Source of the DNA: Nitrincola sp. A-D6
GTDB taxonomy: Bacteria; Pseudomonadota; Gammaproteobacteria; Pseudomonadales; Balneatricaceae
Direction of reading: 5' to 3'
NCBI RefSeq assembly: GCF_000764495.1
Contig: NZ_JRLB01000009.1
Location: 35,964-99,963, forward strand
DNA length: 64,000 bases
Under the pieces are notes generated by a model. The model was given only the letters and a program-made list of their open reading frames with translations. It was not told the origin of the DNA and did no database searches. Both the position numbers and the translations under genes were made by a program. Positions 8,345 through 19,069 of this stretch are shown here, piece by piece. How positions within the stretch are numbered: position 1 is the first letter of the stretch; every line of letters begins with the position of its first letter.

Positions 8345-9067
8345 CGGCTTCCAGGTCCGCCCGCTGCTGCCTGAGTTCAGCAATGCGGGCCGGGTCCCAG
8401 ATGACCTTTGATGCATCAAAATCGATGCGGTAATCCACCTGGCGCAGAAAATCCATACTCAACAGGCCATCATGTGCCCCAGCGCCCCCTGAAAATCGAT
8501 AATGTCAGCACGAGGGCCATCAATTCGATAGGGGCCTATCTCGATGCGATCAAAGCGTGCCGAAAAAGTTTCTATCACGTCACCACTTGCCACCCGTGCA
8601 TAACCGGATGGGCGTGCATCAAGCGGTAACTGGCTTAGTTTATCCCGATGGAACACAGTTGACGATGCACCGGTATCCAGAACCATCAGGGTGTTAGCAG
8701 TGCGGCCTCGCAGGGTCACCTTAACAGGTAACATCACTGAATTCCCCCGCATGGTCAGCGGAGTTTGTAGAGCCGCTATCGCCTGATCCAATTGCCGCAG
8801 GTATTGCTGCTGTTGCTGCGCACTCAGGCGTTCCTGACGCTCCATTTCCAACTCATCACGACGCTCCGGAGTCAAACGTGAACCACGTTTCTCCAACTGA
8901 TCACGGTAGGCATGCGGCACTTTGCTGATATTATCCACATAGATACGCCGACCTGTATCATCAGTGTAATGCAGAATCTGCGCCTGAAGTGCTGCTGCAG
9001 GTGCCAGCAGACAAAATAATATTAAACCCATGCGATGTATTTGACGGGTGACGCGCTTCCTGTGCAT
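8304..9067 (-). CDS. Retropepsin-like aspartic protease with DUF4124-type N-terminus (one frameshift as sequenced)
   Basis: Exported or periplasmic protein. After a signal peptide (residues about 12-29) comes a DUF4124-like segment (ILHYTDDTGRRIYVDNISKVP), a charged Gln-rich coiled coil, and a clan AA protease domain with LDTGASSTVFHR as the catalytic Asp motif. As written the frame stops at 8459 just after ADIIDFQGALG. Adding one base to the C-run at 8485-8489 gives HDGLLSMDFLRQVDYRID and an end at 8304, about 254 residues, restoring the second half of the fold. ATG at 9067 has GGAGG 8 bases upstream. The repaired tail overlaps the convergent MTHFR-like gene. Confidence 0.78.
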
Positions 9068-9143
9068 AGCGTAAACCTCCTGTATATATATTGACCGGTA
9101 TGCAGGCTTTATAACCCAGATACCGGTCAATTTCCACTAGCGC

Positions 9144-9761
9144 TTATATCAATATCATCACCACGCAAGATGCTGTCAGCCCACCCATTAACCGGTTAAA
9201 TACACGCCAGTGGCGTGGCGTTTTCAACAAGCGTCCGAGTAACACCCCAAAGCTGGCCCAGAGAGCGATGGATGGCAGATTTACCACTGCCATAGCGAGA
9301 ATGATCAGCACCACGGAGGTGACGAAAGCATCACCACTGAGGGTGAACGACGCCAGGGCTGAAATGGCCATCATCCAGGCCTTTGGATTTACAAACTGAA
9401 ACATCGCTGCCTGAAAAAATGTCAGTGGACTACCTGCAGTTTCAGTACGGATTTCAGGCGGTGGTGAGTGAAAAATCTTCCATCCCAGCCAGAGTAAATA
9501 GCCGCTACCCAGTATTTTTAAGAGTGTCATTAAGACCGGCCACTGCTCAAACAGAATACCCAAACCCAGTGCCACTGAAGACATCAACAACATCACACCC
9601 GCGGTAATACCCAGCATATGCGGTATGCTGCGTACAAAACCGTAATTAGCCCCGGATGCGGTCAACATCACATTATTTGGACCGGGTGTGACCGACATAC
9701 TGAATGAAAACAGTAATACCGGGATCATCAAGGTCAGCAGTTCATAGCCGGGTAGTTCCAT
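9144..9761 (-). CDS. LysE/RhtB-family amino acid exporter
   Basis: Inner-membrane exporter of 205 residues with six predicted hydrophobic helices. The family signature SVTPGPNNVMLTASGANYGF lies at residues 22-41, and FQFVNPKAWMMAISAL near 115-130 is the second conserved block. GGAGGGG precedes the ATG. It is divergent from a MocR-type regulator with an operator in the shared intergenic region, so that regulator probably controls its expression. Substrate not evident. Confidence 0.88.
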   Translation of the reverse strand: MELPGYELLTLMIPVLLFSFSMSVTPGPNNVMLTASGANYGFVRSIPHMLGITAGVMLLMSSVALGLGILFEQWPVLMTLLKILGSGYLLWLGWKIFHSPPPEIRTETAGSPLTFFQAAMFQFVNPKAWMMAISALASFTLSGDAFVTSVVLIILAMAVVNLPSIALWASFGVLLGRLLKTPRHWRVFNRLMGGLTASCVVMILI

Positions 9762-9778
9762 AACCCCTCCAAAATTAT

Positions 9779-9836
9779 ATTGTATGGATACAATTTAATT
9801 AATATAGTTAATATTTGGTTTACAAATGCATACAAT
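9779..9836. promoter_or_regulatory. Candidate MocR operator between the LysE exporter and its regulator
   Basis: A palindrome ATTGTAT-GG-ATACAAT lies at 9779-9794, and a further ATACAAT half-site at 9830-9836. The two direct ATACAAT copies are 42 bases apart, close to four helical turns, the geometry MocR proteins often use to bind direct repeats. Inference from symmetry and location. Confidence 0.5.
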
Positions 9837-9925
9837 TAACCATAGTGTGTATTAATTGATGCGGCAATTACTTAATTGTCCTGCAAACAATCCTTTGTAT
9901 TCAGGACAATCGCCTCGGAGGGCAT

Positions 9926-11343
9926 GTGAGTATTCAACAAAAAGCCCGGTCCCGTTGCCATTGGCTACCGGAACTGGATAAAACCCAGGACACCCTTTAT
10001 CTGACATTGGCTGATCAGTTGGCCGCTGATATTGCCTGGGGAAAATGAGCCCTGGCGACAAACTACCCCCTCAGCGCCTGCTAGCGGATGCCTGGGTATT
10101 ACCTGGGTACAGTAACCCGGCTTATCGCGAAGCGGAACGCCGCGGACTCACCGAAGCCCGCGTGGGAAGTGGTACGCGTGTGCGCGGTTCGCAGGCAGAT
10201 GAACCAGAGTTTCACCACTTGTCGCGTGCCGGTGCTGATAGCATAGACTTGTCACTCAGTATTCCGATGCCCAATCCGATTCGGGCTGAGCAATTAGCCT
10301 TTTGCTTACAGCAGATAGCCAGCCAGCCAGAAATAACGCGCCAGTCACTGGCGTATCAGCCGGAGCAGGGCAACCGCTCACAGCGCGAGATTCTGGCCGA
10401 GTGGATGACCCTCCATGAGCTACCGGTTGAGGCGAGTGAGCTGATAATCACAGAAGGTGGTCAACATGCCGATTATCTCGCCATGCAAGCGCTCATTCGT
10501 CCAGGTGAAGCGGTGGCTTCTGCCGCGTTAACCTATCCTGGCATGATCGCCGTGGCACGGCAGCTGGGTCTAAAGCATCTTCCGGTGCCTACAGACCATC
10601 AAGGCATCCTTCCGGATGCATTAGAACGTCTCTGTCAGCAACAGAAAATCCGCCTGCTCTACGTTATGCCGGAATATAACAATCCGACCGGAGAGCATAT
10701 GAGTCAGGCACGCCGTGAAGCGATCGTACAGATCGCCCGACGCCACGACCTGCTGATCCTTGAAGATGGCGTACAGTATGTGATTGCAGCGCAACGCGGC
10801 ATCCCCTTTTACCGCCTGGCACCGGAACGCTCACTGTATATTTTCAGCGTATCTAAAATCATTGAAGGCGGACTGCGTTTTGGTGCCTTGCGGGCACCCA
10901 GTAATTTGATTCCGAGGCTCAGCGCAGCACTTCGTGCACAATGCTGGTCTGTTCCGGGCTTAATGGGCGCCATTGCCTGCCAGTGGCTCAGCTCAGGCAA
11001 TGCCGACACGCTAATCGACTGGCAGTGGGCTGAAGTCAGCAAGCGCCAGGCTATTCTTAAAAAAGAGTTACAACATTACGAAACCGAAGCCCACGCCTAT
11101 GGCTTTCATGCCTGGCTGAAGCTGCCTGAACCCTGGCGTGCCGTGGATTTCGTTGCTGAAGCGGCGCGACGAGGGGTAACCTTGATCGCCTCCGACCCCT
11201 TCTGTGTTGGCAGCCATCCGGCACCGCAGGCCGTGCGCATTTGCGTCACTCCTCCGGCTGACACGGCTGTCTTTGAAACCGGCATACAGCGGCTTGCAAC
11301 TTTACTTCAAGAAGGACCTTCCCATGCGGCACCTCTGGTATAA
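9926..11343 (+). CDS. MocR-type regulator: GntR DNA-binding domain fused to PLP aminotransferase (several frameshifts)
   Basis: Transcription factor with a winged helix followed by a type-I aminotransferase fold. GTG at 9926 follows GGAGGG. The first frame stops at 10047; adding one A to the run at 10042-10045 continues it. Between about 10100 and 10130 three more single-base additions (GCC, ACC and CGG runs) restore the recognition-helix region LGITLGTVTRAYREAERRG. The repaired protein is about 473 residues. The aminotransferase part has QPEQGN, PEYNNPTGE, LEDGVQYV and a Schiff-base Lys in SVSKIIEGGLRFG. Likely regulates the divergent LysE exporter. Confidence 0.8.
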
Positions 11344-11413
11344 GCCCGTCTACAGGCGTACTATGGCGGGCTGGCCAATGTGGCTTCAGCATGACTTTTT
11401 TCAGGTATTCACC

Positions 11414-12517
11414 ATGGCATTCTCACGCCACTTTTCAACACTTATTATCCTTAGCGCTATGTTCTTGGTCTTATTCAGCTTTTCCGCTCAAGCTGAAGAC
11501 ACTCCAGAGATCTTCAGCGAACAGCAGGCCATCACAGAAGTACGTGAACGCTGGGTGCTTAATCTTTTTTTTGAGAATGATCTGTTCAGTCAAACCGATC
11601 AGCAATACACCAATGGTGTGCGTGCCTCCTGGGTTTCGCCTGACATAGACAGCTTTATTGATGATGAACGCCTGCCTCTGTGGATGCGCCAAGCCAACCG
11701 TTTGCTGACTCCTCTGGATCCGGTAGCACAAGGTTCAAAAGAAGAAGTCAGCCGTCGGGTTGTCTTTTCTCTGGGTCAGAAGATGTACACCCCGGATAAC
11801 TCAGAAAGCACCGGCATTGTTCCTGATGATCGACCTTATGCTGGCTGGCTTTACGCTGGCCTGGGTTATCACACGCGCACGCTGAACCGACTGAATTCAT
11901 TTGAAGTTAATCTGGGCATGGTTGGCCCGGCATCACTGGCAGAGGAGTTTCAAAACCTGGTTCATGATATGCGTGATTTTGATCGCTTCAATGGTTGGGA
12001 TAATCAATTACATAACGAGCTGGGTATACAGTTGGTTTATGAGCATAAAAACCGCATCCACCGGAGTCGTTTGGGGGATGCCATACAGCAAGATCTGATC
12101 GTGCACGGCGGTGGCAGTCTGGGCAATGTCGCCACCTATCTGAATACGGGCGTACAGTACAGGATTGGCCACAACTTACCTGCCGATTTTGGCACCTCTG
12201 CACTGCGTCCTGGCGGAGACAACAGTGTACCAGCACCGATCAATGGCAAGAGTAATAGATCCACTAGCTGGGGGGCGCATGGTTTTATTTCCATGGATGG
12301 ACGCTGGGTACTGCAGGATATTTTTCTGGATGGCAACACCTTTCGCAGCAGTCATTCCGTAGATAAGCGTGCTTTGGTGGGTGATTTATCTATCGGCGTA
12401 GCAACAACCATCGATCGCTGGAAGATCTCCTACGCGACTATCTGGCGCACTAAACAGTTCAAATCACAAGAAAGTACACACAGCTATGGCTCGTTTGCGA
12501 TATCTTATTCGCTTTAG
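11414..12517 (+). CDS. LpxR-like outer-membrane lipid A deacylase (DUF2219)
   Basis: Predicted outer-membrane beta-barrel of about 367 residues. After a signal peptide (hydrophobic stretch ending SFSAQAED) the mature start has LFFENDLFSQTD and YTNGVRASW, which carry the Asn-Asp pair and the Thr known from the Salmonella LpxR active site. PDDRPYAGWLYAGLGY is a further family block. The last residues, SYGSFAISYSL, look like a closing barrel strand. An in-frame ATG at 11324 has a stronger ribosome-binding site (GAAGGA) but adds a charged 30-residue leader before the signal peptide; I prefer 11414. Confidence 0.8.
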   Translation: MAFSRHFSTLIILSAMFLVLFSFSAQAEDTPEIFSEQQAITEVRERWVLNLFFENDLFSQTDQQYTNGVRASWVSPDIDSFIDDERLPLWMRQANRLLTPLDPVAQGSKEEVSRRVVFSLGQKMYTPDNSESTGIVPDDRPYAGWLYAGLGYHTRTLNRLNSFEVNLGMVGPASLAEEFQNLVHDMRDFDRFNGWDNQLHNELGIQLVYEHKNRIHRSRLGDAIQQDLIVHGGGSLGNVATYLNTGVQYRIGHNLPADFGTSALRPGGDNSVPAPINGKSNRSTSWGAHGFISMDGRWVLQDIFLDGNTFRSSHSVDKRALVGDLSIGVATTIDRWKISYATIWRTKQFKSQESTHSYGSFAISYSL

Positions 12518-12641
12518 ATTAAGCTAATCCGTTTATGTCTAAAATACTGCTATGATTCTATAAGTTAATATATGTGTGATAGAACACCAATGGCTATTTG
12601 GGCAGCGTTGGGTTCATGAAAATTCATAAAAGGGCAGTGTT

Positions 12642-14926
12642 ATGGCACTTCTTAAAAAAAACTTATGGTCAATTTTTTACATTTTGACCCTGCTCTTTAG
12701 CCTTTATTTTATTTTTGTTTCTTACGCACAGTGGCAAAGACTGTTCAGCAATGCGCAAAACTCCCAGGAAAATACCCTCAGACTGATTGCCAACTCAACA
12801 CAAGCCCTTTATAGAACCAATGAAATTATGCTGGACATCCTCGGACATAGATTTTTAGAGGATGCGACCTATCAGGATAATCAAAACGCCATGGTTATTC
12901 TTGATGCAGCCCTTGAAGAAAGCCCCGCTATCATTGCGATTGCCCTTGTTGATCCCCAGGGAAATATGCTATTTGCCACCAATGAGCTGGATGTGTCTAA
13001 TTTTCCCAACCTTCTGGAACAACCCGAGTCTCGCACTTCATTTATACAAGTAATGGATTCTGAGACGATGGTTTTTGGACGTACTTATTTCTTTGAACCC
13101 TTTCAAGACTGGATTGTTCCCATCCGCAAAGCAATACGCAACCCCGATGGTAGTGTCTACCGGGTTATCACGGCCGCTTTACGCCTGGAAGACTCTTTTG
13201 GTCACCTGGTCAAAAACATTGATCTGGAAAATCGCTATGTTTCATTGATCATGCGTGATGATATGTACGTGCAATACGCCAGCAACGGTGAAGAGCTCGG
13301 CTACGCCCCTTACCAGGAACCTCTTCCAGCCAGTAAACAGGAAGCAATGACAAAAGCCATAGAAAAAACCCATGGTGAGGGAGCACTGGATGCTATTTGG
13401 TACTCAAACCAGCCTATCTCATTTCTCTATAGCTCAGGAAGCACAACCCATTTAGCCTCCCTCCAATACAATCCAACCTATAACCTCCGATTCATGCTGA
13501 TGACTCAAATGGAAGTGATCTGGAAGGATTTTGCAAAAGTACTAGGCACCTATTTTTTGATTTTTATAGGTGTGGAAGGACTGCTGTATGTGCTCTTTCG
13601 CATCATCGCCACAGCTGAAGCCAAGCGTAATGCCGACTTGCTTTACCAGGCTACCCACGACCAACTTACTGGCCTGCTAAACAGAAGTTACCTAAAAAAC
13701 AACCTGCAAAGCTGGATTTACCCACAAGCAAGCCCTTTTGCTCTGCTTTATATTGATCTGGACAATTTCAAGAACGTCAACGACAACTTTGGCCACCAGC
13801 TCGGCGATGTACTTTTGGAACAGCTGGCTCAACGGTTACTTGGCGTCTTGCCGAACGAGGCTGCGTTATTGCGCTATGGCGGTGATGAATTCATCCTGCT
13901 AACCTCCATCCATGAAGACACGACCCTGATGGCCCTGGCAAAGCAGCTTATCGAAACAGCATCAACTCCCTACCAGATCAACTCCATGCGTTTACATGTC
14001 AGTGCCAGTGTTGGCATTGCCAAATACCCTCAACATGGCCAAAGTATCGATGATCTGTTACGAGCGGCTGATATCGCCATGTACAAATCCAAGCGTCTGA
14101 AAAACACGGCGCATCTTTTTAAAGATACGATGCAAGAGAGCTATCTCCGTAACGTTAACATTGAGCAAGCGCTACGCAGTGCCATCGAAAATCGTGAGCT
14201 GTTCATGGTTTACCAACCCCAAATCACCGCCGACGGTTCCTTTTATGGTGTAGAGGCGTTAGTTCGCTGGGACAGCTCAAGCCTGGGTAACGTCCCTCCA
14301 GATGCTTTTATCCCCGTGGCAGAAGCGTCTGGACAGATGCCCATTTTGGGTCGCTACATTATAGAAGCCACCTTCGCCGACATTAAACAGCTACAGCACA
14401 CCCTTGGCAGCATTTTTCACACATCCATTAATCTTTCTGCACGACAATTGCTGGAGCCTGATTTTGCGGCCGATTTTATTGAAAAGATGCACCTGGGAAA
14501 TATCAATGGTGCCTGGATAACGCTGGAGATTACCGAAAGTTTGCTTATTGAAGATATACCAAGTGTTTTGCCGCTTTTGCATAGCCTAAAAGGCGCTGGC
14601 ATACAGCTGTCTATGGACGACTTTGGCACAGGGTACTCATCTTTGAGCATGTTGCGCACACTGCCAATTGATGAGCTTAAAATTGACAAAAGCTTTATGG
14701 ATGCCGCTTTAACAGATAAAAGTGCCCAACAAATGGTACAAAGCATCATCACTATTGGTAAAAATCTTGAAATGGATGTGATAGCGAGGGGATTGAAACC
14801 CAGACACAACTGGAGATGCTGACCCGTTTTGGTTGCGACAGGTTTCAAGGCTACTACTTTGCACGGCCACTGGATAAAGCAGACTTAACACGCTTTGTAG
14901 AAGCAAAACGTACACGGCTTTCTTAG
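12642..14926 (+). CDS. Membrane GGDEF-EAL c-di-GMP protein (one frameshift near the end)
   Basis: Inner-membrane sensor with two transmembrane helices (about residues 8-28 and 300-320) enclosing a periplasmic Cache-like domain. The cytoplasmic GGDEF domain keeps RYGGDEF; the upstream inhibitory RxxD site is replaced by PNEA, so product inhibition is unlikely. The EAL domain has VEALVRW, INLSARQL, LEITESLL, DDFGTGYSSL and ELKIDKSF. As written it stops at 14822; adding one G near 14786 restores VIAEGIETQTQLE, which holds a catalytic Glu, and the frame ends at 14926 (about 761 residues). Both synthase and phosphodiesterase activities are plausible. Confidence 0.88.
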
Positions 14927-14956
14927 CAGATCAGAGGGAGCCCCCTATTTCACTCA

Positions 14957-15331
14957 TCAGCCACCCGCCAGTTTGACCTTAAAACCTTCCGCTTCCAGCA
15001 TGGATTTGATTAGCTCACGCTGACCACCCTGTATCTCGACAATACCGTCTTTCACTGATCCCCCGGTACCACAGCGTTGTTTGATTTTCTTTGCCAGCTG
15101 CTTCAGTTCGGCTTCAGCCAAGGGAATGCCGCTAACGGTCGTCACCCCTTTGCCCTTTCGCCCCGCCACTTCGCGACGAATACGTACCACACCGTCCAGA
15201 GAAGCCAGGCGGGCTGCCTCGGACAGCTCATCACAGCGACAGGATGCCAAAGGCTCTGCGCATTCCGGGCAATGTTTGCCGGTTTCAGTGGAATACACCA
15301 GTCCACTGAGCTGATCTTTCAATGATGCCAT
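14957..15331 (-). CDS. yciH: YciH/SUI1-family translation factor
   Basis: Small protein of 124 residues with a SUI1/eIF1 domain: VRIRREVAGRKGKGVTTVSG, KKIKQRCGTGGSVKDG and EIQGGQRELI are the family core. The N-terminus has a CPECAEPLASCRC cluster that may bind a metal. E. coli YciH affects start-codon selection and stress translation. It ends 30 bases from the GGDEF-EAL gene in convergent orientation. Confidence 0.92.
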   Translation of the reverse strand: MASLKDQLSGLVYSTETGKHCPECAEPLASCRCDELSEAARLASLDGVVRIRREVAGRKGKGVTTVSGIPLAEAELKQLAKKIKQRCGTGGSVKDGIVEIQGGQRELIKSMLEAEGFKVKLAGG

Positions 15332-15386
15332 TAGATACCTCGAAAAAATTACCTCAAAAAAGTTACCTCATAAAATTCAGCAGGGA

Positions 15387-16724
15387 TTATCCTGTCCCGC
15401 CACCTATCTGGCGAGCCAGGTAATTAGCATAGGTATCGGTCATGCCACCGATAAAATCCACAGCGCGCATATAACTGTCATACAAGGGCCAGCTTGCCGG
15501 TGGCGCATGAATGCCTAATAGGGTAATAATTTTCTCAGTACGATAGCCTAAGGCTTCGCCCTGTTGCTGATGAGATTCATACACGGCATCGCAAAAGGCA
15601 TCCAGTAAAACCCCCAGAGTGGTATAGGCACCTACCTCCTGTTCAGCTTTGCGATTGTTCGGAAAAACACGGGTACGAGCGATACCTTTTGCCGTGCTCA
15701 ATCCCTCAGCCACCATGGGGTCACCATCACTGAGTAGTTCCCCCTGGAACGAACCCGCCATGATGGCTTCATAATGCTGGCAATAGGTTTGCACCGCCGC
15801 GTTGACCATGTTCTCCATGGCCTTGCCACGCAGGGCGGATATTTTACGCCGCGCCGAAGCCTGAGAGTTAAATATAGCATCATCAAAACTCAGATCACCA
15901 CAAAGCTGCAGCAGGATAGGCTTGACCTCGTCAAAGGTGAGAATCTGCAGTTCAATGGCATCTTCAAGATCGAGGATGGCGTAGCAGATATCATCCGCCG
16001 CTTCCATCAACCAGGCCAGGGGATGGCGTGACCAGTGATTCTCTCCCAGTGAAATAAGGCCCAGCTCATTACCCAGAGCATTCAAAATATCCACTTCAGT
16101 CTGGAACACGCTGAACTTACCCTGTTTACCACCCCGCTCCACCGTCCAGGGATACTTTAACAGCGTCCCCAGGGTGGGATAGGTAAGACGCAAGCCACCA
16201 TCAAACAGATTGTTCTCGATACGGGTGACCACACGGAAGCCTTGTGCATTACCTTCAAAGGTTTGCAGGTCTGCCAGTTGTAGTGGGCTTAAATGTTCAA
16301 AGCGCGGATCTTTGGCATGCCGCCTGAACCAATCGCGTATGGCATATTCACCGGCATGGCCGAACGGCGGATTACCGATATCATGGGCCAGACAGGCCGA
16401 CTGAACAATAGTACCCAAATCATGCGGTGTCACCCAGTCGGGTAACTGATCAGCGATCAACTCCCCTACCCGTATTCCCAGACTGCGCCCCAGACTTCCA
16501 ACTTCTATAGAGTGAGTCAGGCGGGTATGGATATGGTCGTTCAATGCCAGAGGATGCACCTGGGTCTTACGCCCCAAACGTCGAAATGCACTGGAGAAAA
16601 CAATGCGATCTGTATCTTTGTGAAAGTGACTGCGACCTGTCTCTTCAGCTGTCAGCAACTCATGGCCATAGCGTTTGGTGGTTAACAATCGCGACCATTG
16701 CATACTTCTGCCCATGTTATTCAA
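15387..16724 (-). CDS. dgt: Deoxyguanosinetriphosphate triphosphohydrolase-like protein
   Basis: HD-domain dNTPase of 445 residues that releases triphosphate from dGTP or other dNTPs. Metal-binding residues appear in order: HTRLTHSIEV, then CLAHDIGNPPFGHAGE with the HD pair, and later LMEAADDICYAILD with the last Asp. The FSSAFRRLGRKTQV start is typical of dGTPases. It overlaps the upstream HopJ-like gene by 4 bases, so the two are translationally coupled. Confidence 0.9.
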   Translation of the reverse strand: MNNMGRSMQWSRLLTTKRYGHELLTAEETGRSHFHKDTDRIVFSSAFRRLGRKTQVHPLALNDHIHTRLTHSIEVGSLGRSLGIRVGELIADQLPDWVTPHDLGTIVQSACLAHDIGNPPFGHAGEYAIRDWFRRHAKDPRFEHLSPLQLADLQTFEGNAQGFRVVTRIENNLFDGGLRLTYPTLGTLLKYPWTVERGGKQGKFSVFQTEVDILNALGNELGLISLGENHWSRHPLAWLMEAADDICYAILDLEDAIELQILTFDEVKPILLQLCGDLSFDDAIFNSQASARRKISALRGKAMENMVNAAVQTYCQHYEAIMAGSFQGELLSDGDPMVAEGLSTAKGIARTRVFPNNRKAEQEVGAYTTLGVLLDAFCDAVYESHQQQGEALGYRTEKIITLLGIHAPPASWPLYDSYMRAVDFIGGMTDTYANYLARQIGGGTG

Positions 16725-17080
16725 TCCTGTTTGGGCACTAATGCCTGACCTTCAAAGGTTACACCCGACCAGCCATGGCGCATAAAATTGCGGATATTTT
16801 GATGATCGTCAGCATCCGGATGCTGCAACACATCCACAAGATAATAATCACCGAAAGCATTCAGGGTTGCTGCTTCACTCAAACCCTGTAGCTGCGCGAA
16901 TGCCAGAATCTTGCAAGAGCCCGTATTACTGCCTGCCGGATTCGATTGATCACCATTTTGAAAAGGAGTTGGGGTAAAGTCATAGTAGCCATCGATACAT
17001 TCGATAGTCTGAGTAAAGTTCACCGAACCCTGCTGCAGGGATTGAATCAGCAACTCAGGGGTCATAGCTTGTTCTGTCAT
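16721..17080 (-). CDS. HopJ-type family protein
   Basis: Protein of 119 residues matching the small HopJ family, named after a Pseudomonas effector but widespread in non-pathogens. Visible family blocks: FTPTPFQNG, NTGSCKILAFAQLQGL, TLNAFGDYY and NIRNFMRHGW. No secretion system is nearby, so an effector role is not supported; function unknown. Stop and start overlap with dgt. Confidence 0.85.
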   Translation of the reverse strand: MTEQAMTPELLIQSLQQGSVNFTQTIECIDGYYDFTPTPFQNGDQSNPAGSNTGSCKILAFAQLQGLSEAATLNAFGDYYLVDVLQHPDADDHQNIRNFMRHGWSGVTFEGQALVPKQD

Positions 17081-17094
17081 GGAGTAAATTTTCC

Positions 17095-17613
17095 TCAGGG
17101 AATGCGCAAGGACAAGGTACCATCACGCTGTGTCATTTCAAGATTTTGCATAAAACTCATACCCAGTAAGACCAGATCGCTGGGCATATGCGGATTGATA
17201 TGGGCCTGCACCCGATCCAGACGGATATTACCCAACTGCACCGTTTCAAGCTCTGTTTGATAGACATCAATCACGCCGCTGGCGGTAGTAACACGGCTAC
17301 GCCGCCCGGGATGCAACTGCGCCTGACGCGCCACAGCTTCTGGCACACTGATTGTAGTCGCACCTGTATCGAGTAGAAACACCACCGGGTGGCCATTAAT
17401 CAAGCCCGGAGCAATATAATGTCCACTGCGGTTACGCTGTAATACCACCTCGGAAGGCCCGTCTGTTTCAGCTAGCGAAAGATGCCGATTGGGATGATCA
17501 CGTTGTTCAAGGTAGCCACTGAAGTACAGGGCAAAGGCTAGCAGCAACAACAACCAGAAGGCCACCTGGAACAGGCGTGCCGTGGTTCGTCGAGTCTGAT
17601 CCGGGTGCCTCAT
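17095..17613 (-). CDS. Membrane-anchored retropepsin-like aspartic protease (TIGR02281 type)
   Basis: Protein of 172 residues with one N-terminal transmembrane helix (about 14-31) and a clan AA protease domain. LLDTGATTISVP is the catalytic Asp motif, TTASGVIDVY the flap region, and LLGMSFMQNLEM the second conserved block. As a single-domain retropepsin it would act as a dimer. It lies just upstream of the hopJ-dgt pair with a 14-base gap and may share its transcript. Confidence 0.85.
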   Translation of the reverse strand: MRHPDQTRRTTARLFQVAFWLLLLLAFALYFSGYLEQRDHPNRHLSLAETDGPSEVVLQRNRSGHYIAPGLINGHPVVFLLDTGATTISVPEAVARQAQLHPGRRSRVTTASGVIDVYQTELETVQLGNIRLDRVQAHINPHMPSDLVLLGMSFMQNLEMTQRDGTLSLRIP

Positions 17614-17658
17614 AAGCGCTTAAGTCCTGTATCGCCATAGATTAACCCCAGAGTATAC

Positions 17659-19061
17659 CTAGGAGCGCTGCTGATAGTCATCCAATGCAGCCTGCCGGGC
17701 TGACTTGTAATCAATAATGGGGGCCGGACGCCCCCTTTCCTGCCCGGCACCAGGAAGGTGACGTTGTCGGCGAGGCACATCGGCCAATTCAGGTAACCAA
17801 TGCAGCAGGAAGGCACCGTCTGGATCAAACTTTTCACTCTGCAGCTGAGGGTTGAAGATACGAAAATAGGGTGCGGCATCAGCACCTACCGATGCCGCCC
17901 ACTGCCAGCCTCCCAGATTGGAGGCGAAGTCCGCATCGATCAGGTGTGCCATAAAAAAATCAGCGCCCAAGCGCCAGTCGACGCGTAACAGTTTGGTTAG
18001 AAAAGAAGCTACCACCATGCGTAACCGATTATGCATCCAACCGGTTGTCAGTAGCTGCTTCATCGCCGCATCTACAATAGGATAACCGGTTTCACCGCGA
18101 CACCAGGCATCGAACAAGGCCGGTTGATGCTGCCAACTGATACGCTGTTCGACTTCGGGCCTGAAAGGCTCCATACGGCTCATATCTGGCCAGGCGACCA
18201 GTAGATGACGGTAAAACTCCCGCCAGATCAATTCATTCAGCCAGATGCTTTCCAGCCAGGCATCACTACCTGTCTCAACCTTAAGGCATTGCAGACATTG
18301 CAGGGGTGACAACGCACCGATAGATAAATAGGGTGACAAGCGCGATGTGCCATCGATAGCGGGAAAGTCCCGCTGACCCGCATAGTCAGCCACAGCCGTG
18401 TGAATAAAATCATTCAGACGCTCATGCACCGCCACTTCACCGACTGGCCAGTGTTGCATGTCATAAGGCATCAAACGGGAAGCCAGTGCCTGATAACCCA
18501 GGTCATCGGGTATATTATCCGCAGGAGCTGGCTCGGGTTGAGCGGCTGGCATACCTAAGGGCTCAGGTAGCTGTTGCAGGTATTTTTGTCGCCAGGCACG
18601 ACTGAACGGGGTGAAGACTTTAAACATCCCACCCTGCCCGGTCACCACCTGCCTGGAGCAATAACAAGCTCACCATGATACCCCAGACAACGGACACCGG
18701 CGGTCTCCAGCTCAGTACACACCTGGCGGTCACGCTGACGCTCATTGAGGGGGTATTCATAATTGAAATAGAGACTATCCACTTGCAATTCAGCTGCCAG
18801 CTGCTGCAATGCACCAGGCACCTCGTCAAAGTGTTTGAGTTGCAACACCCGCAGGCCAATATTCAGCTCAGCCAGATCGCTTTGCAAAGCCCTTAGTTGG
18901 TCACGCCACAGTGCCATGCGTGCAGGCCCTTCACTGTGTAACTGCCATTGCAAGGGAGTCAAGGTAACTACGGCGGTAACACCCTGACGCATTTCACAAG
19001 CATAAAAAAGCGCCGGATTATCCAGCCGGCGCAAATCGTTACGTAACCAAACCAGTTTCAT
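17659..19061 (-). CDS. phrB: Deoxyribodipyrimidine photolyase (one frameshift as sequenced)
   Basis: Light-driven DNA repair flavoprotein, third gene after the sigma factor and chrR. ATG at 19061 has AAGGG at good spacing; GTG at 19067 is a less likely start. The first frame (antenna domain, LVWLRNDLRRLDNPAL) stops near 18642; adding one base at about 18648-18653 gives VIAPGQVVTGQGGMFKVFTPF and one protein of about 467 residues. FAD-binding and repair motifs are present: LIWREFYRHLL, WMHNRLRMVVASFL, NLGGWQWAASVGADAAPYFR, FNPQLQSEKFD. Class I CPD photolyase. Confidence 0.88.
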
Positions 19062-19069
19062 CGACACCC

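Noticed and set aside
9852..10061. Minus-strand ORF opposite the start of the MocR gene
   Set aside because: Lies over the repaired GntR domain; it is the antisense of a real gene broken by missing bases.
11204..11413. N-terminal extension of the LpxR-like ORF
   Set aside because: It overlaps the MocR C-terminus and would place about 70 residues before the signal peptide; starts at 11324 or 11414 are better.
16721..17080. HopJ-like gene as evidence of a type III secretion system
   Set aside because: The family occurs widely in free-living bacteria and no secretion gene is nearby.
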